Shown here: positions 1 through 7,517 of the stretch, one piece after another
Position numbering within the stretch: the stretch's first letter is position 1
Layout: every line of letters begins with the position of its first letter
NCBI RefSeq assembly: GCF_024199905.1
Contig: NZ_JANAFB010000003.1
Span: forward strand, 1 to 64,000
From: Rothia santali
GTDB lineage: Bacteria > Actinomycetota > Actinomycetes > Actinomycetales > Micrococcaceae
Length of the DNA stretch: 64,000 nucleotides
Direction of reading: 5' to 3'
Translations under genes and position numbers: made by a program
Notes under the pieces: generated by a model
What the model saw: only the letters and a program-made list of their open reading frames with translations
The model's database searches: none
Told to the model about the DNA's origin: nothing

Positions 1-684
1 CTGGCCAAGCTGGACCAGGTGATGCCACCGCGGCTGCGCTCCGAGGTCCGCGCGGTGCACGGCGCGACCGTCTCCCTCCCCCGCCCCGGGACCGCGATCG
101 ACCCGGAGCTGCTGCTCACGCTCGCCCGCGCCTGCCGCGACGAGGTCCGCGTGGGCTTCGACTACACGGACCGGGAGGGCACGGCCCGACGCCGCACGGT
201 CGAGCCGCTCCGCCTGGTCACCACCGGCCACCGCTGGTACCTGATGGCGTGGGACGTGGACCGCGGCGACTGGCGCGTGTTCCGCCTGGACCGCATCGAC
301 GACGCCGCCGCGAGCACCTGGCGGTTCAGGCCCCGGCCCCACCCCGACCCCGTCGAGCATGTGCACCGCTCCGTGACCGAGGCCCCGTACCGCCACGTCG
401 CCCGGGTCAGGGTGAACGCACCCGCCGAGGAGGTCGCGGCGCGGGTCCCGCCGCAGGTCGGGCGCGTGGAGGAGGATCCGCTCGAGGGGTGGTGCCTGCT
501 CGTGGTGGGCGCGGACCGGCTGGAGTCGATCGCGGTCCACGTGGCGCTGCTAGGGTTCGAGGCCGAGCTCGTGGAGCCGGAGGAGCTGCGAGTGGTCGCC
601 GCGAAGCTGGCCGGTCGGCTGGCGGGGATGGGCGGGAGCGCCGCGGTGGACGATCCCGGCGATGGGGATGAGCCCCGGCCCTGA
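1..684 (+). CDS. WYL-domain transcriptional regulator (3' part)
   Basis: The reading frame is open from the first base, so the N-terminus, presumably the winged-helix DNA-binding part, lies outside the window. The visible 227 residues contain the WYL core, with the signature HRWYLMAWD and the following WRVFRLDRI, then a C-terminal WCX-type extension. WYL proteins are usually one-component regulators whose WYL domain senses a nucleic-acid or nucleotide ligand, often controlling DNA repair, proteasome-associated or defence genes. The upstream neighbour is not visible, so its target cannot be suggested. A perfect palindrome follows the stop codon. The family is clear; the function is not. Confidence 0.85.
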   Translation: MAKLDQVMPPRLRSEVRAVHGATVSLPRPGTAIDPELLLTLARACRDEVRVGFDYTDREGTARRRTVEPLRLVTTGHRWYLMAWDVDRGDWRVFRLDRIDDAAASTWRFRPRPHPDPVEHVHRSVTEAPYRHVARVRVNAPAEEVAARVPPQVGRVEEDPLEGWCLLVVGADRLESIAVHVALLGFEAELVEPEELRVVAAKLAGRLAGMGGSAAVDDPGDGDEPRP

Positions 685-701
685 CTCCCGGCGGGCGCCC
701 T

Positions 702-723
702 CGCCCGATCCGCGGATCGGGCG
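702..723. terminator. Hairpin between convergent genes
   Basis: A perfect 22-bp palindrome with arms CGCCCGATCCG and CGGATCGGGCG lies between the WYL gene stop and the convergent PIN remnant. There is no T-run, so it is a terminator-like hairpin typical of high-GC genomes rather than a classical intrinsic terminator. A protein-binding site is also possible. Confidence 0.4.
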
Positions 724-765
724 GCGCTGCGCCCTCTTCGCGAGGAGGCGGCCCGCTTCGGCCCC

Positions 766-941
766 TCAGCCCCACGGATCCAGCAGCGCCACGCCCATCG
801 GCTCGAAGTCGGTCACGTTGCGCGTCGCCACGGTCATCCCGTGGACCTGGGCCGTCGCGGCGATGTAGGCGTCGCGCTCCGGGCGCGGGCCGCAAGCTTG
901 CGGATCTCGCTCTGCGCGTTCGTGTCGAGCAGGTACTTCAC
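766..941 (-). pseudogene. PIN-domain (VapC-like) toxin, internally deleted
   Basis: The GTG start at 941 gives VKYLLDTNAQSEIRKL, the first PIN strand with its metal-binding Asp. The sequence then jumps, in another frame, to RDAYIAATAQVHGMTVATRN and a typical VapC ending (LLDPWG, stop at 766). A normal VapC has about 130-140 residues; some 80 central residues, including the second and third acidic residues, are missing. The start overlaps the stop of the Phd-type antitoxin upstream, as in an intact TA operon. The toxin must be inactive, leaving the antitoxin as an orphan. Confidence 0.8.
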
Positions 942-1186
942 AGCTGCGGATCCCTCAGGCTGAACGGGCTCGGGAGCGGTACGAACTCGACGTCGGCGTC
1001 CTCGTCCATCCGCAGGCGCTCCACCACATTCCCGCCCTCGCGCGTCAGGCGGTGGAACTCCTCGATCGACAGGAGGACGTAGGCCGGCTCCCCTCGATCG
1101 GTGATGACCACCGGACCCGAGGCTGCCGCGCGCTTGGCAGCGCTGACGTCGCGATTCAGCTCGCGTGCGCTCATCTCGAAGACCAT
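938..1186 (-). CDS. Phd/YefM-family antitoxin (orphan)
   Basis: This 82-residue protein has the Phd/YefM N-terminal DNA-binding fold: MSARELNRDVSAAKRAAASG followed by VVITDRGEPAYVLLSIEEF. The acidic tail (DEDADVEFVPLP) is the usual toxin-neutralising region. An SD-like GGGAGG lies 6-7 nt before the ATG. It overlaps the GTG start of a PIN toxin remnant by 4 nt. Phd antitoxins normally bind their own promoter and are degraded by proteases to free the toxin; with the toxin truncated, it may persist as a repressor or as an anti-addiction copy. Confidence 0.8.
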   Translation of the reverse strand: MVFEMSARELNRDVSAAKRAAASGPVVITDRGEPAYVLLSIEEFHRLTREGGNVVERLRMDEDADVEFVPLPSPFSLRDPQL

Positions 1187-1289
1187 AGGACACCTCCCGT
1201 GAACAAGTGCTTACCTAGATTCTCAGACGGGTGACGGTGGTTTTCCAAGGCCGGTGGACCGCCGACGTCGCACGCTCTTCACCCGCAGG

Positions 1290-1796
1290 TCAGAGCGCCT
1301 TCCTCATCGCGGGCCACGCAACCTCCGCGAAACCCTCCCGCTCATACATGGACCGCCCCGCGCTGGTCGCCATGAGCTCCACCCGCCGGACGCCGGTCGA
1401 CCGGGCCCACTCCATCACGGCCCCGAAGGCCCGGCGCGCATGGCCGCGGCCCCGCTGGGAGGGCACCGTGCACACCGTGCTGACCAGCACGTCCCTCCCC
1501 TCGGGGCAGGCGGGCGACGGCGCCGCATCCCTGACCGCGCCCACGGCCCCCGCCACGACGCCTTCGTCCGTCTCCACCACGAAGATGCCGTAGTCGGGGT
1601 GGGTCAGCCGCTCCGCGAACCAGCGGCCCGCCGCCTCCTGCCACGGACGCGATTCCGCGTCCGCCACGCCCATGGCGCGGAACATCTCCCGGCGCAGGGC
1701 GACGAGGGAGCCGAGGTCGCGGGCGGCGGCGCGGCGGACGAGGGGACCGGTGCCGGCGGCGTCGCCCGCGGTGGGGCGGCGCGCCCCCTCACCCAT
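1290..1796 (-). CDS. GNAT-family N-acetyltransferase
   Basis: This protein of about 168 residues has a GNAT fold. The acetyl-CoA binding motif A is VSTVCTVPSQRGRGHARRAF (R/Q-x-x-G-x-G/A), and a late MYEREGFAEV strand matches motif B. The start is ambiguous: GTG at 1805 or ATG at 1796. I prefer 1796, which has GGTGA 5 nt upstream. Either way it overlaps the 3' end of the HTH-nucleotidyltransferase gene, so the two are translationally coupled. The substrate is unknown. Because some GNATs are toxins (TacT/AtaT type), this coupling to a putative DNA-binding nucleotidyltransferase deserves attention, although an ordinary small-molecule acetyltransferase is equally possible. Confidence 0.8.
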   Translation of the reverse strand: MGEGARRPTAGDAAGTGPLVRRAAARDLGSLVALRREMFRAMGVADAESRPWQEAAGRWFAERLTHPDYGIFVVETDEGVVAGAVGAVRDAAPSPACPEGRDVLVSTVCTVPSQRGRGHARRAFGAVMEWARSTGVRRVELMATSAGRSMYEREGFAEVAWPAMRKAL

Positions 1797-2382
1797 GCGG
1801 TTCACCGGTCATGACGTCGAACAGGGGACGCGAGCGAACGGTGCTCAGGAACGGGGACGGATCGTCCGCCTGCCACTCCTCGGCTGACACCCGCGTGATG
1901 TTCACCGGCAGGGACAGCTGGGCACCGGCACGGTTCGCAATCTCCGAGAGGGTGCGGCGCGGGACGGCCCCGACGACGAGGACGTCGAGGTCGTTGGGGA
2001 ACGGCCCCGCGACGCCGCTGCGACGGGCCGCCCACGACCCGTAGATGAGCACCCGCTCCGCGCCCTCGACGGACTCGAATGCCTCGCGCAGCACCGGGAC
2101 CGGGCCGTAGGTCGCCGCGATGACGTCTCGCATGAGCGTGAAGAGCGGGTGGTCCTGATTCGCGCGGAGGAGGCGGTTGCGGCCCTCCTGACGATCCCGA
2201 AGGACTCCCCCCTCCACCAGGCGACTCGCCTCGCGATGGACGACCGGCGCGCTCGCCCCCGTCCTGCGGGCGATCTCGGACAGGGAGAGCTCACGGTCCG
2301 GATGCCCCAGCGTCTCCGCGAGAAGGGCCCCCACGGCGTCGGACCTCACCAGCGGCGTGAGCAGGGACGGCAGAGTCTTCAT
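1789..2382 (-). CDS. HTH-nucleotidyltransferase fusion (ArsR-like HTH + MNT domain)
   Basis: The 197-residue protein has an N-terminal winged-helix region (LSLSEIARRTGASAPVVHRE, about residues 30-70). A minimal nucleotidyltransferase domain follows, with the motif LIYGSWAARRSG and a downstream NDLDVLVVG, giving the G-S...D-x-D metal-binding arrangement at about residues 110-135. Such fusions are seen as antitoxin-like or regulatory MNT proteins that nucleotidylate a partner. The ATG at 2382 has no Shine-Dalgarno; a near-consensus promoter sits right in front of it, so the mRNA is probably leaderless. The only co-transcribed partner is the overlapping GNAT gene, and no HEPN partner is adjacent. 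It is likely autoregulated through the inverted repeat in its promoter spacer. Confidence 0.75.
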   Translation of the reverse strand: MKTLPSLLTPLVRSDAVGALLAETLGHPDRELSLSEIARRTGASAPVVHREASRLVEGGVLRDRQEGRNRLLRANQDHPLFTLMRDVIAATYGPVPVLREAFESVEGAERVLIYGSWAARRSGVAGPFPNDLDVLVVGAVPRRTLSEIANRAGAQLSLPVNITRVSAEEWQADDPSPFLSTVRSRPLFDVMTGEPHG

Positions 2383-2390
2383 ATAACCGG

Positions 2391-2420
2391 ATCATATTTT
2401 CCACTTATGGGAAGTGTCAA
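2391..2420 (-). promoter_or_regulatory. Leaderless promoter with operator for the HTH-nucleotidyltransferase
   Basis: On the minus strand, TTGACA (2415-2420) and TATGAT (2391-2396) are separated by 18 bp, and the ATG follows only 8 nt after the -10. The spacer contains an inverted repeat, CACTT-CCCAT-AAGTG, covering 2402-2416, well placed for autorepression by the encoded HTH domain. The hexamers are unusually close to consensus for this genome. Confidence 0.75.
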
Positions 2421-2493
2421 GGGCTGGTCCTCACCGTCACCGCATCGCCTCGCCCCTTCCCCCGCGCACCCCGCCCGCCTACACTTCACACGT

Positions 2494-2880
2494 ATGAGCG
2501 GTTCCATCCAGCCCCAGCACACCGTCTTCGCCCTCGACTGCCCCGACGCCGTGGCCCTCGCCGAGTTCTACGCCACTCTCCTCGGCTGGGAGGTCGTCGC
2601 CGAGGACGAGGAGCCCGACTGGGTGGAGGTCCGCCCGCCCGGCGACGCCGCCTACCACCTGGCCTGCCAGCAGGTCGAGGGCTACCGCGCCCCCGAGTGG
2701 CCGGACGGAGCGATCCCGCAACAGGCTCACCTGGACTTCTACGTCGAGTCCATCCCCGACGCCGAGCCGCGGGTCTTCGCGGCCGGCGGCACGCGGCACG
2801 AGGTCCAACCGAGCGAGGACGGCAGCTTCGTCGTCTACCTCGACCCGGTGGGGCACCCGTTCTGCCTCTGCCGCTCCTAG
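2494..2880 (+). CDS. VOC-family (glyoxalase-like) protein
   Basis: This 128-residue protein has the vicinal-oxygen-chelate fold of paired beta-alpha-beta-beta-beta modules. Module one is HTVFALDCPDAVALAEFYATLL with GWEV; module two holds QAHLDFYVESIPDAEPRV and a DPVGHPFCLC ending typical of the family. It resembles glyoxalase/bleomycin-resistance relatives of unknown substrate. I chose the ATG at 2494, which has no SD; TACACT lies 8 nt upstream, again suggesting a leaderless transcript. It is transcribed divergently from the HTH-nucleotidyltransferase and convergently with the esterase gene. Confidence 0.8.
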   Translation: MSGSIQPQHTVFALDCPDAVALAEFYATLLGWEVVAEDEEPDWVEVRPPGDAAYHLACQQVEGYRAPEWPDGAIPQQAHLDFYVESIPDAEPRVFAAGGTRHEVQPSEDGSFVVYLDPVGHPFCLCRS

Positions 2881-2893
2881 GCGCGCACCCCGC

Positions 2894-3733
2894 TCAGTCC
2901 GTGAGCAGGAACGAGCGCAGCGCCGCGATCACCTCGTCCGGCTTCTCGGAGTGCACCCAGTGGCCCGAGCCGCGCACGGTCATGCGCGTGGTCTTGGGGA
3001 ACAGCGCCCGCATCGCCGGGCCGTCCTCGCGCGTGACGTAGTCGGAGCGCTCCCCGGCGATCCAGAGCACGGGCCCGGTGAACTGCGCCCCGCCCGCGTC
3101 CGGGAAGCCCATGACCGCCTCGATCTCGCGGCGCAGCATCTCCAGGTTGGGCTCCCACCGGAACCCCTCCCCCTCCCGCCGGAGGTTCTGGAGCAGGAAG
3201 CCGCGCACGCCGTCCTTCGGAATGGCCTCGCGCAGCTGCTCGTCCGCCTGGCCGCGGCGCTCCAGCCCGGCGAGGTCGACGGTGGCGAGCGAGTCGAGCA
3301 GGTGCTTGAACTCGCCCCGCGCGGCGTCGGCGGCCACCGGCGAGATGTCGACGACGACGAGTCGCCGCACCAGCTCGGGGTGCCGCAGCGCGAGCACCAT
3401 GGCCACCTTGCCGCCCATCGAGTGGCCGACGACGTCGACCGGCCCGTCCGCGGCGAACCCCTCGCGCAGGTGCGCGGCGACGGCGTCGGCCATCTCCGGG
3501 TAGTCGACGCTCTCGGTCCATTCGGAGCGGCCGTGGTTGGGCAGGTCCACGAGCAGGCTCCGGGCCTCCGGCTCGAGGCCGGACGCGATGCGGGTGAAGT
3601 TCTTGCCGCGGCCGAAGAGGCCGTGGAGGAACACGACGCGGCGAAGGAGCGCGGCGCCGGAGGTCCCCCGCGAGGCGTCCTCTGCGGGTCCGGCGACGAC
3701 GGAGTGCAGGGTGGGCTGGGCTTGATCGTTCAC
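2894..3733 (-). CDS. Alpha/beta-hydrolase, YbfF-like esterase
   Basis: The protein has about 279 residues. It carries the oxyanion-hole segment VVFLHGLFGRGKNF (about residue 32), a nucleophile elbow VDVVGHSMGGKVA with the catalytic Ser, the acid in the region VLWIAGERSDYV, and the catalytic His in GSGHWVHSEKP. The pattern GLFG...NF...LPNHGRS is typical of YbfF/ABHD11-type thioesterases acting on short acyl or acyl-CoA esters. The frame stays open upstream to 3991, but that part is a low-complexity translation of a tandem repeat. The GTG at 3733 is preferred because TACCTT lies 6 nt before it (leaderless). Confidence 0.85.
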   Translation of the reverse strand: MNDQAQPTLHSVVAGPAEDASRGTSGAALLRRVVFLHGLFGRGKNFTRIASGLEPEARSLLVDLPNHGRSEWTESVDYPEMADAVAAHLREGFAADGPVDVVGHSMGGKVAMVLALRHPELVRRLVVVDISPVAADAARGEFKHLLDSLATVDLAGLERRGQADEQLREAIPKDGVRGFLLQNLRREGEGFRWEPNLEMLRREIEAVMGFPDAGGAQFTGPVLWIAGERSDYVTREDGPAMRALFPKTTRMTVRGSGHWVHSEKPDEVIAALRSFLLTD

Positions 3734-3802
3734 GTGTCCAAGGTAACCGGAGCGGCCGGGCGGTGTCCTCCGGCGCGGCCGGGGTGAGACGATCAGGACA
3801 CG

Positions 3803-3988
3803 GCCCGCGGCGAGGCGATCCCGGGCGTGGCCCGCGGCGAGGCGGCCTCGGCACGGCCCGTAGTGAGGCGGCCCCGGCCCGGCCCTCAGAGACGCGGCTC
3901 CGGCGCGCTCCGCGGTGAGACAGCCCCGGCACGGCCCGCGGCACAGTGGCGCCGGATGCGGCCCGCTGCGGGTCGCGCCCGGGGCCGG
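3803..3988. repeat. Degenerate tandem repeat, about 26 bp x 7
   Basis: About seven imperfect copies of a 25-28-bp unit beginning GCCCGCGGCGAGGCGG lie between the PhnB-like gene and the esterase start. They are intergenic and read as low-complexity Pro/Arg/Gly peptides in all frames, so the long open frames over this interval are not genes. Confidence 0.7.
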
Positions 3989-3997
3989 CATCGTCGC

Positions 3998-4429
3998 TCA
4001 GTCCTCCTCGGCGGAGTCGGCGGAGAAGGCCCACATGACCCCGAAGCGGTCGAAGACCGTACCGTACCAGCCGCCCCACGGAGCCTGCTCCAGCGGCATG
4101 CCGACCGTGCCGCCGGCGTCGAGGAACTTCTGGAACAGGGTGCGGGCCTCCTCGGGACCCTCCGCGGTGTAGAGGAGCGAGTAGGCGGTGCCGGTGAGCG
4201 GGTAGTCGTTGCCGTCGTCCATCGCGTCGCCGCCGGAGATCACCCCGCCGGGCAGGGTGAGGGTCGCGTGGGCGACGGACTGCGGGTCGGGCGCGAAGGG
4301 CATGCCCTGCAGGTCCATGTCGCCGTAGCGGATGACCTCGAGCTCCCCGCCGAGCACCTCGTGCCAGTGCTCCATGGCCTCGGCGGTGGTCCCTGGCAGG
4401 GCGATGTAGGTGGCGATGGACGAGGTCAT
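3998..4429 (-). CDS. PhnB-like VOC-family protein
   Basis: This protein of about 143 residues starts at an ATG with AGGAG six bases upstream. PhnB-like features are YIALPGTTAEAMEHWHEVLG, the middle LTLPGGVISGGDAM, and the C-terminal module AGGTVGMPLEQAPWGGWYG ending in DRFGVMWAF. PhnB relatives (3-demethylubiquinone-9 methyltransferase-like glyoxalase fold) are common in actinobacteria with no fixed role; many are small metal-binding enzymes or decoys of VOC folds. Nothing in the neighbourhood indicates a substrate. Confidence 0.8.
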   Translation of the reverse strand: MTSSIATYIALPGTTAEAMEHWHEVLGGELEVIRYGDMDLQGMPFAPDPQSVAHATLTLPGGVISGGDAMDDGNDYPLTGTAYSLLYTAEGPEEARTLFQKFLDAGGTVGMPLEQAPWGGWYGTVFDRFGVMWAFSADSAEED

Positions 4430-4568
4430 GGCGGGCTCCTTCGACGCTGAAGTGGCTGGAGACTCCAGTATCACCCGGCGCACCGGGCCGCGGCCAGACC
4501 CGGACGGTCCCGACGGCGTCCGCGCACGACGTCGTGCTCCCGGCCCCGGCCCGGCCCCGCGCGGCGCG

Positions 4569-5921
4569 TCAGGCCGAGGGACCCGCCGACCCGGACCCGG
4601 TCTTCTCGCCCTCCTCCTTGGTCAGCTTGGCCAGGCGCTCGCCCAGCTCGCGCTGCTGCTCGACCGGGATCTCGATGCCCGTGGTCTGCTCCGCCTCCCG
4701 GTAGACGTCCTCGCTCATGAAGTCCCCGAGGTGCTTAGCGCGCAGGTTGGACTCGTCCACCGCCTGGATGAGCGCGCTGGCGTGCCGCGGGGTCCACCGG
4801 CGCTGCGGGTCCAGCCGGTAGAGGATCAGGGCGCGCACCCGGTCGCGACGGAGGCTCTCCGCGCTGATGTCGCTGCGGGCGCTGACGAGCCAGGTGCCCA
4901 CGAGCACGGCCACGAACAGGATGCCCAGCCACCCGAGCACGGGGAACACGTTGTTCACCAGGGCCGTGAACGGCAGGAAGCTCAGCCCGAAGCCGATCAG
5001 CGTCACGGCCACGAACACCACGCGGTAGAGCGAGGGCCGCGGCACCGCGAGCCGCTTGCCCAGCGAGTAGAAGACCCCGAGGGCCGTGCTGAAGATCATC
5101 AGGTACGTGGCGATGGAGGCGATGACGCCCAGGATCGGGTTCATCTCGTTGATCAGCGCCAGCGTCGGCAGGTCGGAGGTGTAGACGTCCTCGACCCGCA
5201 GGAGCAGGGCGGCCGTCATGAGCAGCAGGAGGCCGCCGAAGATGAGGCCGCCGAGGAACCCGCCCCAGCCGGCCGCCTGCGGGCTCCAGTTCTGGCCGCC
5301 GATGATGATCGCCATCGCGATGCCGCTGAACATCGACAGGCCCGTGTAGTTGACGGTGGACAGCAGCCAGTTCGGCAGGGAGGAGGTGACGTGCTCGATC
5401 GCGAACTCGTGCACGCCCTGCAGCGAGCCGCTGAAGGTCAGGATCGAGTACAGGCCGGCCGCGAGGATCAGGGCGATCATGGCCGGGGTGATGCCGCCGA
5501 TGATGCCGCTGACCCGGTCGGGGTTGAACATGCCCGCGACGATCACCAGCACCACCATGATGGCGGACCCGGCGAAGAGCGGCAGCCCGAACTGCTGGTT
5601 CAGGTTGGACCCGGCGCCGGCCAGCATCACGAAGCCGATGCAGAACTGCGCGATCGAGAGCCCGTAGTCCATGAACTTGGCGAGGAACTTCGAGGCGATC
5701 GAGTCGAAGACCTTTCCGTGCGACTGCGCCCGGAAGTAGCTGCCGTACTGGAGGATCGCGAGCGCCGTGAGCGGCATGATCAACAGGTTCACGCCCGCAC
5801 CGGCCAGCCCCCACCAGCCGTAGGAGACGTAGAACTGGAGCATCTCCTGCCCGGACGCGAAGCCCGCCCCGACCGTGACGCCGAAGTAGGCGAGGCCGAT
5901 CATCAGGACCCTCTTGAGCAT
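4569..5921 (-). CDS. YkvI-family membrane transporter
   Basis: The protein has 450 residues and about ten hydrophobic helices, starting LMIGLAYFGVTVGAGFASGQ; the GAGFASGQE motif near the N-terminus is characteristic of the YkvI family, which belongs to the APC/LeuT-like transporter fold. The substrate is unknown. A hydrophilic, partly coiled C-terminal tail of about 90 residues follows the last helix (EEDVYREAEQTTGIEIP-like acidic and charged sequence). I preferred the ATG at 5921, with GAGGGG 10 nt upstream, over the in-frame TTG at 5939. The gene stands alone; the upstream GNAT gene is 215 bp away. Confidence 0.8.
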   Translation of the reverse strand: MLKRVLMIGLAYFGVTVGAGFASGQEMLQFYVSYGWWGLAGAGVNLLIMPLTALAILQYGSYFRAQSHGKVFDSIASKFLAKFMDYGLSIAQFCIGFVMLAGAGSNLNQQFGLPLFAGSAIMVVLVIVAGMFNPDRVSGIIGGITPAMIALILAAGLYSILTFSGSLQGVHEFAIEHVTSSLPNWLLSTVNYTGLSMFSGIAMAIIIGGQNWSPQAAGWGGFLGGLIFGGLLLLMTAALLLRVEDVYTSDLPTLALINEMNPILGVIASIATYLMIFSTALGVFYSLGKRLAVPRPSLYRVVFVAVTLIGFGLSFLPFTALVNNVFPVLGWLGILFVAVLVGTWLVSARSDISAESLRRDRVRALILYRLDPQRRWTPRHASALIQAVDESNLRAKHLGDFMSEDVYREAEQTTGIEIPVEQQRELGERLAKLTKEEGEKTGSGSAGPSA

Positions 5922-6135
5922 GCCGAATATTCCCCTCAATGCGTGCGACTGTGTGCGAAGTACATAGGAAGCTTACTGATTTCCGGTCGACCAGCCTACT
6001 GATTGATTTGTGATATTCAACGCTGTCCGAGTCGGCCGCGGGCTTCTCTCGCGTCTCAGACTCCCCCGCGGATACGGCGGCGCGGGCACATGGTCCGCCC
6101 GGACGACGTCGGCCGCGTCAACCCGAGCGGTGCCC

Positions 6136-6723
6136 CTACCCCGCGCGGAGATCGCGCCGCATGATCACCCGAGGGAACCCGTCGAGCACCGACCCGGTCC
6201 GCGCCGCCAGCGTGAACCCAGCCCGCTCGAACACCCGCCGCGTGCTGACGTACGCCATCGTCGGGTCCACCCGCTCGACGCCGTTGTCCACCGGGTACCC
6301 CTCGATCGCGGGCGCGCCCCGCTCCCGCGCGTGCTCCACCGCGCCCTCCACCAGGGCATGCACGATCCCCTGCCTCCGGTGCCCCGGCCGCACGCGGAAG
6401 CACCACAGCGACCACACGTCCAGGTCGTCCACGTGCGGGATGCGCCGGCTGCGCGCGAAGCTCGTCTCGCTGCGCGGGTGCACCGCGGCCCACCCGACCG
6501 GCTCCCCCTTCAGGTAGGCGACGACGCCGGGCGGCGGCTCCTGCGCGCACAGCTGCCGGACGCGCTCGGCCCGCTCGGGCCCGCGGAGGGCGTTGTTCTC
6601 CGCGCTGCACAGCCGGTGGCTCAGGCAGAAGCAGACGCTCGACGTCGCCTTCCTCGGCCCGACGAGCGCCGCCACGTCCATGAAGACCGTCGCGGGCCTG
6701 ACCTCGATGCGCTGGTCATCCAC
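6136..6723 (-). CDS. GNAT-family N-acetyltransferase
   Basis: The 195-residue protein has the GNAT motif A LWCFRVRPGHRRQGIVHALV (R-x-x-G-x-A/V type). The middle region KGEPVGWAAVHPRSE and the N-terminal FCLSHRLCSAENNALRG are seen in a widespread actinobacterial GNAT subfamily of unknown substrate. The GTG at 6723 is chosen because a -10-like CATACT lies 6 nt before it with no SD. The longer open frame upstream to 6783 lacks a plausible start. It is a single-gene unit. Confidence 0.8.
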   Translation of the reverse strand: MDDQRIEVRPATVFMDVAALVGPRKATSSVCFCLSHRLCSAENNALRGPERAERVRQLCAQEPPPGVVAYLKGEPVGWAAVHPRSETSFARSRRIPHVDDLDVWSLWCFRVRPGHRRQGIVHALVEGAVEHARERGAPAIEGYPVDNGVERVDPTMAYVSTRRVFERAGFTLAARTGSVLDGFPRVIMRRDLRAG

Positions 6724-6802
6724 GGGCTCAGTATGCGCCTCGGTGCGCCGTAAGATGCTTTGCCGACTGGCGATTCGACTCAATCAGGAAGAATCTATTG
6801 GA

Positions 6803-7222
6803 TCAGTCCGCCCAGGGGTCGATGACCCTCACGCCAGTACACGCGAAGTCCTTGACGTTGCGCGTCGCACACGCAGCACGGTGGGCGCGGCAGATCGCAG
6901 CGATCTGGGCGTCGGCAGTACTGATCGGCAGCCCCTCTCGTTCGCGCCGGGAGAGCACTTCAGCGTATTGCTCGGCGGCGGCGTCGTCGAAAGCCAAGAT
7001 AGCGCCCGACTGGCGGTATGGCCCCACAGCGGCATTGAGGGCAATCTGCAACTCTTCCTTGCGTCGCCCCTCGGGGAGTCGGCGCACCCCGGCCAGGAGT
7101 TCGGCCAGGGTGACCGAGGTGATGGCGACCTCTTCTCCCGGTGCTTCCAGCAGTGCGACGACGCGAGCGTTCGGACGCGGCTTGAAGATCTCAGAGATGA
7201 CGTTGGTATCGAAGACGATCAC
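6803..7222 (-). CDS. PIN-domain ribonuclease toxin (FitB/VapC-like)
   Basis: The 139-residue PIN protein has MIVFDTNVISEI with the first acidic residue, VTLAELLAGVRRL with the second, and ISTADAQIAAICRAH plus TRNVKDF with the last. All four canonical acidic positions are visible, so it should be an active, Mg-dependent RNase. The pattern TNVISE...P...V...L is typical of the FitB branch. It overlaps the antitoxin stop by 4 nt (GTGA) and is translationally coupled to it. Confidence 0.88.
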   Translation of the reverse strand: MIVFDTNVISEIFKPRPNARVVALLEAPGEEVAITSVTLAELLAGVRRLPEGRRKEELQIALNAAVGPYRQSGAILAFDDAAAEQYAEVLSRREREGLPISTADAQIAAICRAHRAACATRNVKDFACTGVRVIDPWAD

Positions 7223-7452
7223 TCGAAGTCGACCACCCGCGCCACGTCGTCGCGCGCGGGGACGGGAAGGTCCTCGACGCCACCCACCTCTTGCGCCGCC
7301 CGCAACAGTGCCAGGCCGATGTTGCGTGGCTCCGTGGCGCGGGTGAGAATGTCACGGGCTTCGGCCTCCATGGAACGGCCGTGGTCCTTTGCCTGCGATG
7401 CCAGGCGCTGTTTAACCGACTCGTCGAGTCCGCGGACGATGATGGATGCCAT
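7219..7452 (-). CDS. FitA-like ribbon-helix-helix antitoxin
   Basis: The 77-residue protein has an N-terminal RHH motif MASIIVRGLDESVKQRL and the FitA signature GRSMEAEARDILTRA. The C-terminal tail (VGGVEDLPVPARDD) would wrap the toxin active site. The ATG at 7452 has AGGTG 7 nt upstream; the longer frame to 7479 has no SD. An inverted repeat just upstream is the likely operator of the FitAB complex. Confidence 0.85.
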   Translation of the reverse strand: MASIIVRGLDESVKQRLASQAKDHGRSMEAEARDILTRATEPRNIGLALLRAAQEVGGVEDLPVPARDDVARVVDFE

Positions 7453-7473
7453 GAGAATCACCTCGCTAGTTGC

Positions 7474-7487
7474 TATCACTCATGATA
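7474..7487. promoter_or_regulatory. Operator of the FitAB-like operon
   Basis: TATCA-CTCA-TGATA, an inverted repeat 22 nt before the antitoxin start, overlaps the expected promoter. RHH antitoxins bind such short palindromes. Confidence 0.55.
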
Positions 7488-7517
7488 TCAGTCCCTTCGA
7501 TGGTGATCTCGCCGCAC

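Noticed and set aside
2877-3991. Long open frames of 365 and 400 codons covering the esterase and upstream repeat
   Set aside because: Only the part after GTG 3733 has hydrolase motifs; the rest is translation of a tandem repeat, and the 400-codon frame is a shadow frame.
4410-6002. 530-codon plus-strand open frame opposite the YkvI gene
   Set aside because: Asp/Glu/His/Arg-rich shadow of a GC-rich gene; the minus-strand protein has real TM segments and a family motif.
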